A DNA stretch of 27,195 nt from SIG437 sp045576235 (GCA_045576235.1 JAZNGA010000041.1:1-27195); one strand, 5' to 3'; positions 1 to 6,738 are shown, counted from the first letter of the stretch. The notes: generated by a model not told the origin, from the letters alone. Made by a program: numbers and translations.

Positions 1-159
1 CTTGGACATACAAACCCAAGCTTCACACTCGATACATACACACATGTAACAACGGATATGCAACAAAAAGCATCAAATATAATAGAAAACTTTATGGAAG
101 ATATACTCGGAAAGGAGATGAAACCATGGCAAGACGAAAAAGTGGACAAGGAACAGTAA
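1..159 (+). CDS. Tyrosine recombinase/integrase, C-terminal end (5' partial)
   Basis: Reading from base 1, the frame is open for 52 codons and stops with TAA at 157-159. It begins LGHTNPSFTLDTYTHV, the classic end of a tyrosine recombinase catalytic domain. The LGH histidine is residue 3 and the expected nucleophilic tyrosine is residue 13 in DTYTH. About 36 residues follow the tyrosine, mostly a helical tail. The rest of the protein lies to the left of the window. Its last 34 bases overlap the start of the next integrase gene in a different frame, so the two are probably translated from one mRNA. The family call is firm from the motif; subfamily and full length cannot be seen. Confidence 0.85.
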   Translation, partial: LGHTNPSFTLDTYTHVTTDMQQKASNIIENFMEDILGKEMKPWQDEKVDKEQ

Positions 160-1553
160 GGCTCAGAAAAGACGGTCGATGGGAAGGCAGAATTGTAATC
201 GGCTACGATGAAAATGGTCTACCTAAGACCAAAAATGTAACAGCCAAGACCAAAACGGAATGTATTGAGAAGCTGGAAAAGCTCAAAGATGAAACAGGCT
301 TTATCCGCAGAGAAAAAGTGCATAGCAGAATGACATTCGGTGAATGGATGGACTTCTGGTATCAGAATTACTGCAAAATGCGAATAAAGGAATCAACTCA
401 AGAGGGCTATGAAACAAGGATATATAATCACATAATCCCCAAGATAGGAAAAATACCACTGAATGAACTGACTCAAAACGACCTGCAGAAATTCTACAAC
501 AGCCTTAAACAAGATGGCAGACTGAGATACCGGGATACACTCGGCGAAGGACTGTCCGACAGGTTCGTGCGAAGCTGTCATGCAAACTGCAGAACTGCAC
601 TTCAAAAGGCAACAGATGACAGACTTATAAAAAAGAATCCTGCAATAGGCTGCAAGATACCACCCAAGAAGTCAAGAGAGATGCAGGTGCTGACACCGGA
701 TGAAATTAAAAGGTTCCTTATACAAGCAAAATATGACGGATTCTTCGAAATCTTCTTAGTAGCCTTATCTACAGGCTTACGGCGAGGAGAAGATATGGCA
801 CTAAAATGGGAAGACTTAAACCTCGATACAGGAGAACTAAGGGTGCGAAGACAAGTCAAACGGACAAAAGGCAGATTGGTCATAACAGAGCCAAAGACCG
901 AAGAATCGGTAAGAACGATAATACTGCCAAAAGGCCTTGTAAACATCCTGAAGGAATATAAGGAAACAATAGACTCCGAGTGGATGTTCCCATCACCAAG
1001 AGTCGAAGAGATGCCAAGAGATCCCTCAGCAGTATATGGAATGATGCAGGTAATATTAGAAAGAGCGGAATGTAAAAAGCTCCGATTCCACGATCTCCGC
1101 CACACCTTCGCAACCACATCGGTTTCAAACGGAATGGACATCAAAACCTTATCCACCATTCTCGGACATGTATCAAGCAAAACAACACTTGATATATACC
1201 TGCACAGCACCGAGGAAATGAAAAAGGAAGCGGCTGAAAAGATTAACGCACGATTCAACAAGGATACAAACGGAAACGAAGGAACAATCACAAATGAACA
1301 AAAAAAGCCTCCACAAGCCAAATTTGAGCCTAAAAAGGGCAAGATGAGAAAGCCCGGCACGGGATGCATCAGTAAGATAAATGACCACCTATACGAAGGC
1401 AGATACTCACCCAAGGATGCATATGGCAAACGAATGGCAAGAAACATATATGCACCTACAAGAGAAGAATGTGAAGAAAAGCTCGCCATACTGATAAAGG
1501 GGATGAAAGCCGAAATTGCAGAACAAAAAGCAAAACTCAAAAATGCACAATAA
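126..1553 (+). CDS. Tyrosine recombinase/integrase with arm-binding-like domains at both ends
   Basis: A 475-residue site-specific tyrosine recombinase that probably excises and inserts the element occupying the left end. Residues 7-52 resemble the AP2-like arm-type DNA-binding domain, about 68-170 the SAM-like core-binding domain, and 188-375 the catalytic domain. The catalytic set is visible: R219 (STGLRRGE), a lysine near 257, H322 and R325 (HDLRH), H348 (LGH) and Y358 (DIYLH). Residues 411-456 form a second copy of the N-terminal arm-binding pattern (G-G start, YEGR, then a T-EEC-EKL end), joined by a lysine-rich linker. That makes the protein longer than the usual length of about 380-400 residues. 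The start is ATG with GGAGATG upstream, inside the tail of the preceding recombinase gene. The coding strand is A-rich and uses many AGA, ATA and ACA codons. Confidence 0.93.
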   Translation: MARRKSGQGTVRLRKDGRWEGRIVIGYDENGLPKTKNVTAKTKTECIEKLEKLKDETGFIRREKVHSRMTFGEWMDFWYQNYCKMRIKESTQEGYETRIYNHIIPKIGKIPLNELTQNDLQKFYNSLKQDGRLRYRDTLGEGLSDRFVRSCHANCRTALQKATDDRLIKKNPAIGCKIPPKKSREMQVLTPDEIKRFLIQAKYDGFFEIFLVALSTGLRRGEDMALKWEDLNLDTGELRVRRQVKRTKGRLVITEPKTEESVRTIILPKGLVNILKEYKETIDSEWMFPSPRVEEMPRDPSAVYGMMQVILERAECKKLRFHDLRHTFATTSVSNGMDIKTLSTILGHVSSKTTLDIYLHSTEEMKKEAAEKINARFNKDTNGNEGTITNEQKKPPQAKFEPKKGKMRKPGTGCISKINDHLYEGRYSPKDAYGKRMARNIYAPTREECEEKLAILIKGMKAEIAEQKAKLKNAQ

Positions 1554-1562
1554 CACAAATGA

Positions 1563-1618
1563 CACGGACATAAAAAATCCGTGCCATAGCTTTTGGGTGT
1601 ATTAAATTTTGATACACC
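1563..1618. terminator. Two hairpins between convergent genes (possible terminator)
   Basis: After the integrase stop there are two hairpins. The first has arms CACGGA/TCCGTG (1563-1568 and 1578-1583). The second has arms GGTGTAT/ATACACC (1596-1602 and 1612-1618) with a 9-nt loop. Neither is followed by a good T-run on either strand, so a terminator role rests on their place between convergent genes. Confidence 0.35.
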
Positions 1619-1663
1619 TTAAACAAAGAATAATAAACAAGCAACAACCAAAACTTTATAAAT

Positions 1664-2017
1664 TTACTTATTTCTATTTCTTCGAACATTATCAATGTTG
1701 TTTTGATTGTAATTTTCTTTAGATAATTCTTGGGTGATTTTTTCAACCAACGAATGATTCTGTTTGTCAATTGTATCTATTTGCTCATCTAATTTGTTCA
1801 GGTTATCTCTAAATTTTGAGAACAACTCAAACGTTTCTTCCCCTGATTTGTATGTATATACAATTGATATTATACCAAGCAAAATTGAAACTATAGTTGA
1901 TATTACCCCAATAGCTCCGTAGCTATCGCAGTTTATAAAATATAGTATAGCAGAAATCAACCCCAAAATTATACCTACAATAGCAAGTACAAATGTCCCT
2001 ATTATCAACTTTTTCAT
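1664..2017 (-). CDS. Small membrane protein with two TM segments and a coiled-coil-like tail, unknown function
   Basis: A 117-residue protein. Residues about 4-28 and 34-56 are strongly hydrophobic and look like two transmembrane helices with a short loop between them. Residues 60-105 are charged and heptad-like (FSKFRDNLNKLDEQIDTIDK), suggesting a cytoplasmic coiled coil. The tail is Asn/Arg-rich. The start ATG overlaps the stop of the upstream gene as ATGA, with GAGGGG about 9 nt before it, so translation is likely coupled to the 242-residue protein. I do not recognise a family. The layout of a small two-helix membrane protein with a coiled coil beside a soluble partner is seen in some membrane-acting abortive-infection modules; that is only an analogy. 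Confidence 0.7.
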   Translation of the reverse strand: MKKLIIGTFVLAIVGIILGLISAILYFINCDSYGAIGVISTIVSILLGIISIVYTYKSGEETFELFSKFRDNLNKLDEQIDTIDKQNHSLVEKITQELSKENYNQNNIDNVRRNRNK

Positions 2018-2742
2018 ATTACAATCCCCTCAAATTTAGCTTGTGCCCATTGCGGACCTGTAAGTCCCCAAGCAGGATGCAAAGTATAACCTTCAAGAAT
2101 ATGTTCAATCATTTTAGGTGCAATAGCACGATAGGATAAATAATATGTAAGTTTTTGAAAAATTACATCTCTCATTTCATCGTAATCAAGGAAACAAAAA
2201 TTTCCATTTTCAATCATTTTTACTTGATTACATTTTTCTTTATCACAAATTACTTTCTGAAAGTCAAAAATGTATGTTGTTACCATATGAACTGCAACTA
2301 ATTCGTTAATATGTTTCAGTTGCCATATAACTTTTTGTCTGCGTCCTTCGTACTCTGTATCATTTTCGCCTTTTAATCGTATGATTTCAACATCTGATAA
2401 AGAGCGATCGTCTGGATAATGTAAACTGACTGGTTTATGTCTTAACCACCAATATGAAAGATATGCAATAATTTTGAACGAATTTGGATCTTCAATAGAA
2501 TTGAACTCACTATCAGTAATTTTACGCATCCCAATTATAGCATCTATTATCACTTCATCAACAAGTGATTTACTTAAGAAAAAACGAACAAAAGAATCGC
2601 TTGTTAATTTCCTTTCAAATTCTTGATATATACACTCATAAGAATCTACAATGTGGTCAAACCACTCATCTGCCCTGCTTTGAGTAAAGACCTTGCTATC
2701 ATAGACATCTACTGAACTTAAATAAACAAATTTGTTGCCCAT
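2014..2742 (-). CDS. Hypothetical protein, 242 aa, middle gene of element-borne operon
   Basis: A 242-residue soluble protein with no signal peptide or clear membrane segment. It is rich in aromatic residues (YLSYWWLRHKP near 95-105; WAQAKF near the end) and has a Cys pair, CDKEKC, near 165. Predicted structure is mostly helical. I see no Walker, nuclease (PD-ExK, HNH) or HEPN R-x4-H motif and do not recognise a family. AGGGGA lies about 10 nt before the ATG at 2742. It follows the 74-residue gene by 27 nt and overlaps the membrane-protein gene by 4 nt, so the three form one transcription unit. Its place between an integrase and a tRNA gene marks it as mobile-element cargo. Confidence 0.7.
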   Translation of the reverse strand: MGNKFVYLSSVDVYDSKVFTQSRADEWFDHIVDSYECIYQEFERKLTSDSFVRFFLSKSLVDEVIIDAIIGMRKITDSEFNSIEDPNSFKIIAYLSYWWLRHKPVSLHYPDDRSLSDVEIIRLKGENDTEYEGRRQKVIWQLKHINELVAVHMVTTYIFDFQKVICDKEKCNQVKMIENGNFCFLDYDEMRDVIFQKLTYYLSYRAIAPKMIEHILEGYTLHPAWGLTGPQWAQAKFEGIVI

Positions 2743-2769
2743 TTTAATTTTGTCCCCTACATTTATATA

Positions 2770-2994
2770 TTACTTCATTAAAGCTCTAGCACAAATTTTT
2801 CTGCTTTCATCCGTAACTTTTACATCACATCTTGTATTTACTTGAACCATTGTAAAAGCTTTTGTTGGACGAGAAGGATTTTCTCGGTCTTTCATAGCAG
2901 CAGCTCTTACAGATGCAAGATTTTCTCTGTTGTATGTTTGCTGTGACATAATTTGTTCTTGACCGAGCTGAAATGTTTTTTTCTTTAAACTCAT
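2770..2994 (-). CDS. Small basic hypothetical protein, first gene of element-borne operon
   Basis: A 74-residue basic protein rich in Lys, Arg and Gln, ending CARALMK. No membrane segment or known motif is visible. The ATG at 2994 has AAAGG about 12 nt upstream; an internal ATG at residue 16 (MSQQTYNREN) is an alternative start. It is the first gene of the three-gene minus-strand operon and lies 43 bp downstream of the 20-bp palindrome at 3038-3057. A role as a small DNA-binding regulator would fit size, charge and position but is not shown by the sequence. Weak Shine-Dalgarno spacing and short length leave some doubt that it is real. Confidence 0.5.
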   Translation of the reverse strand: MSLKKKTFQLGQEQIMSQQTYNRENLASVRAAAMKDRENPSRPTKAFTMVQVNTRCDVKVTDESRKICARALMK

Positions 2995-3037
2995 TTAATT
3001 TTCATACCTTTCATAATGAATAACATAATATAATATA

Positions 3038-3057
3038 ATATAATCATATGATTATAT
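3038..3057 (-). promoter_or_regulatory. 20-bp perfect palindrome upstream of the three-gene operon (putative operator)
   Basis: The 20 bases are self-complementary around CAT|ATG (centre between 3047 and 3048). They sit in a run of TATAAT-like repeats on the minus strand, where the operon promoter must lie. A dimeric repressor site overlapping the -10 region is the simplest reading; it could also be chance in AT-rich DNA. Confidence 0.4.
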
Positions 3058-3070
3058 ATTATTCGTTGAT

Positions 3071-3122
3071 ACACAAAAAATGAGCCTAATAAACAAAGGC
3101 TACAGACTCAGGCTTTTTGTGT
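3071..3122 (-). terminator. Terminator after tRNA-Pro(CGG)
   Basis: Just past the 3' end of tRNA-Pro on the minus strand lies an inner stem AGCCT/AGGCT (3097-3101 and 3083-3087), followed by a run of six T. An outer stem ACACAAAAA/TTTTTGTGT (3071-3079 and 3114-3122) encloses it. This fits an intrinsic terminator for the tRNA transcript and could also stop readthrough into the element. Confidence 0.6.
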
Positions 3123-3125
3123 TGG

Positions 3126-3199
<74 letters not shown>

Positions 3200-3244
3200 A
3201 TATAAAATATTCGATTTTTTTGTATCTCCCGTGTCTGTGGGATA

Positions 3245-3275
3245 ACATGTGGTCAAAACTGATTTGACCACATGT
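3245..3275. repeat. 13-bp perfect inverted repeat between the two tRNA-Pro copies
   Basis: Arms ACATGTGGTCAAA and TTTGACCACATGT enclose a 5-nt loop ACTGA. The plus-strand side is followed by ATTTTGTTTTTT, so it could act as a plus-strand terminator, although no plus-strand gene precedes it. It lies in the 162 bp between the intact tRNA-Pro and the broken copy and may be an element-end binding site. Confidence 0.55.
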
Positions 3276-3361
3276 ATTTTGTTTTTTAAGTCGCCGTAAA
3301 GTGGCGGTGTTAAAAGGTTTGTGGGAGTTCGGCTAGTTACTAATGAATTGGTTAGTATCGT

Positions 3362-3401
3362 GTCCCGAACGAAGCGCGCTACCAAACTGCGCTATATCCC
3401 G
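3362..3401 (-). pseudogene. Truncated tRNA-Pro(CGG), 5' half only
   Basis: Forty minus-strand bases match the 5' half of tRNA-Pro(CGG) at 39 of 40 positions: acceptor 5' strand CGGGATA, D arm, and anticodon stem and loop through TTCGGGA plus one base. Homology stops one base past the loop, and the following sequence cannot complete the anticodon stem or T arm, so it cannot form a tRNA. The break point is the one expected for tyrosine recombinase crossover in an anticodon loop. It lies downstream of the tRNA-Tyr terminator. Confidence 0.85.
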
Positions 3402-3459
3402 TAAGAATATATAAATTATGCTTTGCCCAAGGAAAGGAACATAATCAATTATTGGAGTT

Positions 3460-3489
3460 AAAAAGCCCTTTTTTAAAAAAGGGCTTTTT
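3460..3489 (-). terminator. Terminator after tRNA-Tyr (30-bp perfect palindrome)
   Basis: A 30-bp perfect palindrome, with arms AAAAAGCCCTTTTTT and its complement, starts 2 nt past the 3' end of tRNA-Tyr on the minus strand. The GCCC/GGGC core with flanking A and T runs is a strong bidirectional intrinsic terminator. It ends the Pro-Thr-Tyr tRNA transcript before the broken and intact tRNA-Pro(CGG) copies. Confidence 0.8.
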
Positions 3490-3491
3490 GG

Positions 3492-3573
3492 TGGAGGAAG
3501 ATGGATTCGAACCATCGAAGTCGTAGACAACAGATTTACAGTCTGCCCCCTTTGGCCACTCGGGAACTCCTCC
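3492..3573 (-). tRNA. tRNA-Tyr, anticodon GTA
   Basis: An 82-nt class II tRNA. The acceptor stem is GGAGGAG paired to TTCCTCC with discriminator A, the anticodon loop is CTGTAAA (anticodon GTA), and the T arm contains GGTTCGAATCC. The long variable arm expected of bacterial tRNA-Tyr is present. CCA is not encoded. It is third in the minus-strand tRNA cluster and is followed at once by a terminator. Confidence 0.96.
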
Positions 3574-3580
3574 AAATATA

Positions 3581-3637
3581 AATGAATACAAAGTATTCAT
3601 TTTCTGTATATAATAAGCTTTGCATTTTGCAAAGCTT
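3581..3637. repeat. Two hairpins in the tRNA-Thr to tRNA-Tyr spacer
   Basis: Two perfect inverted repeats fill the spacer: 3581-3589/3593-3601 (arms AATGAATAC/GTATTCATT) and 3615-3624/3628-3637 (arms AAGCTTTGCA/TGCAAAGCTT). Neither has a long T-run, so they may be processing or partial-termination structures in the tRNA precursor. Confidence 0.5.
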
Positions 3638-3643
3638 AATTGG

Positions 3644-3716
3644 AGCTGGTGATGGGACTTGAACCCGCAACCTGCTGATTACAAATCAGCTGCTCTGCCA
3701 ATTGAGCTACACCAGC
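3644..3716 (-). tRNA. tRNA-Thr, anticodon TGT
   Basis: A 73-nt cloverleaf. The acceptor stem is GCTGGTG/CACCAGC with discriminator T, the D arm is AGCTCAATTGGCAGAGC, the anticodon stem is GCTGA/TCAGC around loop TTTGTAA (anticodon TGT), and the T arm contains GGTTCAAGTCC. CCA is not encoded. Second gene of the minus-strand tRNA cluster. Confidence 0.96.
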
Positions 3717-3741
3717 ATTTTCAGTGCACATATGAATCTGG

Positions 3742-3815
3742 TCGGGGTTGAGGGATTCGAACCCCCGGCCCCATGGTCCCAAACCATGTGCGCTACCAAA
3801 CTGCGCTAAACCCCG
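3742..3815 (-). tRNA. tRNA-Pro, anticodon TGG
   Basis: A 74-nt cloverleaf. The acceptor stem is CGGGGTT/AACCCCG with discriminator A, the anticodon stem is CATGG/CCATG around loop TTTGGGA (anticodon TGG), and the T arm contains GGTTCGAATCC. First gene of the cluster, 18 nt past the expected transcription start. Because TGG can read all or most proline codons, loss of the CGG isoacceptor by integration would probably be tolerated. Confidence 0.96.
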
Positions 3816-3840
3816 CTTTTCTCTCACAAGGCACCTATAT

Positions 3841-3869
3841 ATGATACAATGATTCTTGTTATTTTTCAA
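3841..3869 (-). promoter_or_regulatory. Promoter of the tRNA cluster
   Basis: On the minus strand, TTGAAA (3864-3869) and TATCAT (3841-3846) are separated by exactly 17 bp, a good sigma-A match. The expected start near 3834 is about 18 nt before tRNA-Pro(TGG). Confidence 0.7.
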
Positions 3870-3929
3870 GTTGTGATTTTAGTCGTTTTATGCCAATATA
3901 ACAAAATAAGTCTTATTTTCTTGCGTTTT

Positions 3930-5069
3930 CTATGATTTACTTCTAAATTTAAAGCTTTTCGTTGTTTTTATCAGGTCAAAGAGAATTGCTCCAATTAACA
4001 TTAGTCCCAGAAATCCAAAAAAGGTGTAGCATTTTTCCACTAAAAGAGAAAATTTTAAAAAAGATAATGGAATTGATAACAAACAGAGCAAAAAAGAAGC
4101 TGAAGATCGAGAGAAAGACAGACCTTCAAGCTTTTTAACAATTGGAAAGCCTGATGAAAATGATGTTGTCAGGATTGCCATGTAGAGAACCAACGCATAA
4201 AAAATTTGTGAAAGTTTATTAATTTTTCCTGAAAGCATTAAAAGAGGGAGCTCGGAAAGTAAATTTTCTGAGCCTGCAAAATAAAGAGCAAGACAAGAAA
4301 AAAAAGAGATTGTGCTCAGCATAATTCCGCCTATTATCCCGCCGGCCAAAGAAGTTTTTCTGTTTGGTGCGAGAGCTGATGCCTCAGCAAGAACAGGGGC
4401 AGAGGAGAGCATATTATAGCTTACATATAAAAGAGCAGAAAAGAGAAAATTATCTTTTGGATTAAGGCTTAAAGCTGAAACGGTGACAGAGGATGTGGTG
4501 AGAGAAAACAAATCCACGAACAAAATTCCGATTACCATTATTGGAGTCAAAAGGCTACATATTGAGCCGATTCCATTCATCCCCTTCTTTAAGACCAGGA
4601 AGGAAATAAGCGCTGTGACTATATTTCCGAAAATGTTTGGGAGATTAAAGCATTCATTAAAAAGAGCGCCTGCGCCTGATAACATTATGATAAAACAAAT
4701 CAAAAGAAACATTTCTGAAATTGCGCCTAAGAGATATGATGTTTTTTCAGGTAGTATGCTTTTAAGATAAGCCGTGTATGATATAGAAGATTCTTTTTTT
4801 GCTTTATGTATAATTAGTGTTCCCAAAAACATAAACATAAGGCCTGCAAAAATTGAAGCAAAAACACCGCTTTTACCGAAGCGTACAAAAAAAGTCACGA
4901 GTTCCCTGCCGCCTGCAAATCCAGCTCCTAAAATCGCACCTGCAAAAACAGAACCTATTTTCAAGGCAGAAAGGAAAGACAGTTTATTGTCATTTTCGCT
5001 TAAAGCCCCGAAAATGACAGACTTTGAAGAAAAACTGCTGTTATTTGATTTTCTAAAAAATTTTTTCAA
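3930..5069 (-). CDS. YkvI-like LeuT-fold membrane transporter
   Basis: A 379-residue polytopic membrane protein with about ten hydrophobic segments. Residues near 36-70 carry the SVFAGAILGAGFAGGREL and TFFVRFG pattern typical of the YkvI family, a LeuT-fold group related to amino-acid/cation symporters. Substrate unknown; location is the cytoplasmic membrane. The start is TTG at 5067-5069, with GGGAGG 8 nt upstream and no better ATG nearby. The N-terminal 30 residues are Ser/Lys-rich and cytosolic-looking. It is a single gene, followed by a weak stem (arms AAAATAAG/CTTATTTT, 3903-3919), and is divergent from the HAD gene across 600 bp. The family call is by recognition of this motif and topology. 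Confidence 0.75.
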   Translation of the reverse strand: MKKFFRKSNNSSFSSKSVIFGALSENDNKLSFLSALKIGSVFAGAILGAGFAGGRELVTFFVRFGKSGVFASIFAGLMFMFLGTLIIHKAKKESSISYTAYLKSILPEKTSYLLGAISEMFLLICFIIMLSGAGALFNECFNLPNIFGNIVTALISFLVLKKGMNGIGSICSLLTPIMVIGILFVDLFSLTTSSVTVSALSLNPKDNFLFSALLYVSYNMLSSAPVLAEASALAPNRKTSLAGGIIGGIMLSTISFFSCLALYFAGSENLLSELPLLMLSGKINKLSQIFYALVLYMAILTTSFSSGFPIVKKLEGLSFSRSSASFLLCLLSIPLSFLKFSLLVEKCYTFFGFLGLMLIGAILFDLIKTTKSFKFRSKS

Positions 5070-5164
5070 AAAAGACGCCTCCCGAAAAAAATAACAATGT
5101 TATGTAAACTTAGTGTTTTAGTGCATTTAATGACATTTTACATACGCATTACAAACATGTGTTT

Positions 5165-5270
5165 TGTTAATAAAATCTGTTGACAACCTGTTGATAATGT
5201 TAATAACTTGCGGTTTTTTAGGTAAAAACAAGGCTTTTTATGTTGAAAACCCTGTTAATAATGTTAATAA
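5165..5270 (+). repeat. Five iterated 9-mers TGTT(A/G)ATAA
   Basis: Same-strand copies lie at 5165-5173, 5189-5197, 5198-5206, 5253-5261 and 5262-5270. Two pairs abut head to tail, and the pairs sit inside longer direct repeats (5180-5209 and 5243-5273). The 9-mer resembles a weak DnaA box (reverse complement TTATYAACA against TTATCCACA). The rest of the 5095-5443 interval is AT-rich with one hairpin (arms ATCTGCT/AGCAGAT, 5369-5375 and 5390-5396) and no gene I can support. Confidence 0.7.
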
Positions 5271-5443
5271 CTTTTATAAAGAAATCACCTGTGGTTTACA
5301 TAACATCTGGCGGAACTTGCTGATTATATGACCATATGGATAACAGACAGACAAGTTGCTGATTTATTATCTGCTGAAAATTTGCTGAAAGCAGATTATC
5401 GTTATAAAATAGGCTTTTTTATATAATTTTTATGCTTTATAGC

Positions 5444-5472
5444 TTGAAATTATGTTTATAATATATTATAAT
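5444..5472 (+). promoter_or_regulatory. Sigma-A promoter upstream of the HAD gene
   Basis: TTGAAA (5444-5449) and TATAAT (5467-5472) are spaced by 17 bp. The expected start near 5479 gives a leader of about 200 nt that contains the MITE-like repeat before the HAD gene at 5677. Confidence 0.65.
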
Positions 5473-5500
5473 GAGTTTGCAAAGCAGACTCGATGAAGAG

Positions 5501-5612
5501 TGAATAATGAATAATGAAGAGTTAAGGAACAAATGCTCCGCATTTGAAATAAAAAGAAAATTGCTTTGTGATTTTGAGCCAAAATTATTTATCATTCATT
5601 ATTAATTATTCA
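5501..5612. repeat. 112-bp MITE-like repeat with terminal inverted repeats and internal hairpin
   Basis: Ends 5501-5517 and 5596-5612 are inverted repeats of 17 bp with one mismatch (TGAATAATGAATAATGA type). Inside, 5530-5546 forms a perfect hairpin with arms CAAATGC/GCATTTG. There is no coding capacity. It lies in the 5' leader of the HAD gene and could be a short non-autonomous element or a folded leader. The string ATGCTCCGC from its hairpin recurs at 25140-25148, next to the IS element. Confidence 0.55.
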
Positions 5613-5676
5613 TTGAAAATCAGTGGCTTCTTAATTGTCGCTGTAGAATTTATTTGCTGAATAAGGTGATTTTAAT

Positions 5677-6738
5677 TTGGAAAGCAATATTAAATATAAG
5701 CCTGCGCCATTTCTCGAAAAATATGACACTATTCTGTTTGACATGGATGGAGTTATAACGAGCGAGGAAATGTATTGGAAAGCAGCGGCGCTGACTGTTT
5801 TTGAATTTATAAACAGCAAAAAATATTATGGCAGCAAGGAAATTGTTCCTTCTGATTGCGTTCTAATGGCAGATGAGCTGCGTTCAAAATATTTTTGTGA
5901 TGATAAGATTATAAAGCTTGTTAAAAACAGGGGAGTCAATAATAATTGGGATTTGGCATATATTGTGATTGCCATCTATTTTCACATTGACGAAGAAGAT
6001 GCTTTTGAGGCAGTTTTAGATTACCTTAAAGCACATGATATGGACGCGTCAGAGCTTTATGTTCATGCTGAGGAATTGCTTTCAGAAGAGCTTTGCGTTC
6101 CGCGTGAGCATGTGAAGCGCTTCGGTGATTTCTGGACAGAAATTCAGCACTGTTTTCAGGAATGGTTTCTGGGAAATAAGCTCTTTGAAAGAGAGTGGCT
6201 TTCGGGTGCTGTTCAGGAAGGTAAAACAGGGCTTATGTATTTGGAAAAGCCGATTGTTGACAGAAAAAAGCTTTCTTCAATGATTGAGACTCTGTCTGAA
6301 ACTCACACGCTTGGCATAGGAACGGGGAGACCGTTTACGGAGGCTGCCTTAGCTTTAGAAGGCTTTAATATCAGAAAATATTTTGACCAGTCAAGGATTG
6401 TCAGTCATAATGATATAATAAATGCAGAGTTAAAGTTAAAAGAAGATGGGAAACCGTCATCCTTAATGAAACCTCATCCGTTTATGTTTTTAAAAGGAAC
6501 ATTTGGAGAAGATGCTCTAGATTATGAAATAGTGAATGGGAATGTTGACAAAAAAAGATGCGCCAGGACTTTGGTTGTTGGCGATGCTCTTTGCGACCTT
6601 CATGCAGCTTTTGCAGCGGGCTGTGATTTTGCGGCTGTGCTCACGGGCGTTCAGGGGAAAGATGCACGGGCTGTTTTCGAGGCAGAAAAGGCGACTTTCA
6701 TATTAGATGATGTTTTATCGCTTGTTTGCGAAGTTTAA
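5677..6738 (+). CDS. HAD-superfamily hydrolase (phosphatase-like)
   Basis: A 353-residue cytosolic haloacid dehalogenase-fold protein, probably a phosphatase. The four HAD motifs are visible: I, FDMDGV with D22 (nucleophile) and D24; II, GTGRP near 215; III, lysine in MKPHP near 264; IV, GDALCD with D303 and D307. Between motifs I and II is a long helical insertion of about 190 residues, much larger than a usual C1 cap, so the protein exceeds the 220-250 residues of typical phosphoglycolate phosphatase relatives. The start is TTG at 5677 with AAGGTG 8 nt upstream; no ATG precedes motif I. The substrate cannot be predicted. It is followed 51 bp later by the DUF1858 gene and may be co-transcribed with it up to the terminator at 7019. 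Confidence 0.85.
   Translation: MESNIKYKPAPFLEKYDTILFDMDGVITSEEMYWKAAALTVFEFINSKKYYGSKEIVPSDCVLMADELRSKYFCDDKIIKLVKNRGVNNNWDLAYIVIAIYFHIDEEDAFEAVLDYLKAHDMDASELYVHAEELLSEELCVPREHVKRFGDFWTEIQHCFQEWFLGNKLFEREWLSGAVQEGKTGLMYLEKPIVDRKKLSSMIETLSETHTLGIGTGRPFTEAALALEGFNIRKYFDQSRIVSHNDIINAELKLKEDGKPSSLMKPHPFMFLKGTFGEDALDYEIVNGNVDKKRCARTLVVGDALCDLHAAFAAGCDFAAVLTGVQGKDARAVFEAEKATFILDDVLSLVCEV

Noticed and set aside
602..1558. 318-codon frame antisense to the integrase gene
   Set aside because: It mirrors the integrase coding frame, has no ribosome site and no recognisable domain; it is a by-product of the A-rich sense strand.
5180..5273. Two 30-bp direct repeats as a CRISPR array
   Set aside because: Only two copies, unequal inside, with a spacer that itself lacks CRISPR features and no cas genes nearby; the iterated 9-mer explains them.
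5095..5676. Chromosomal replication origin
   Set aside because: No consensus TTATCCACA boxes, and neither dnaA, dnaN nor other origin genes nearby; the 9-mers are only weak matches.
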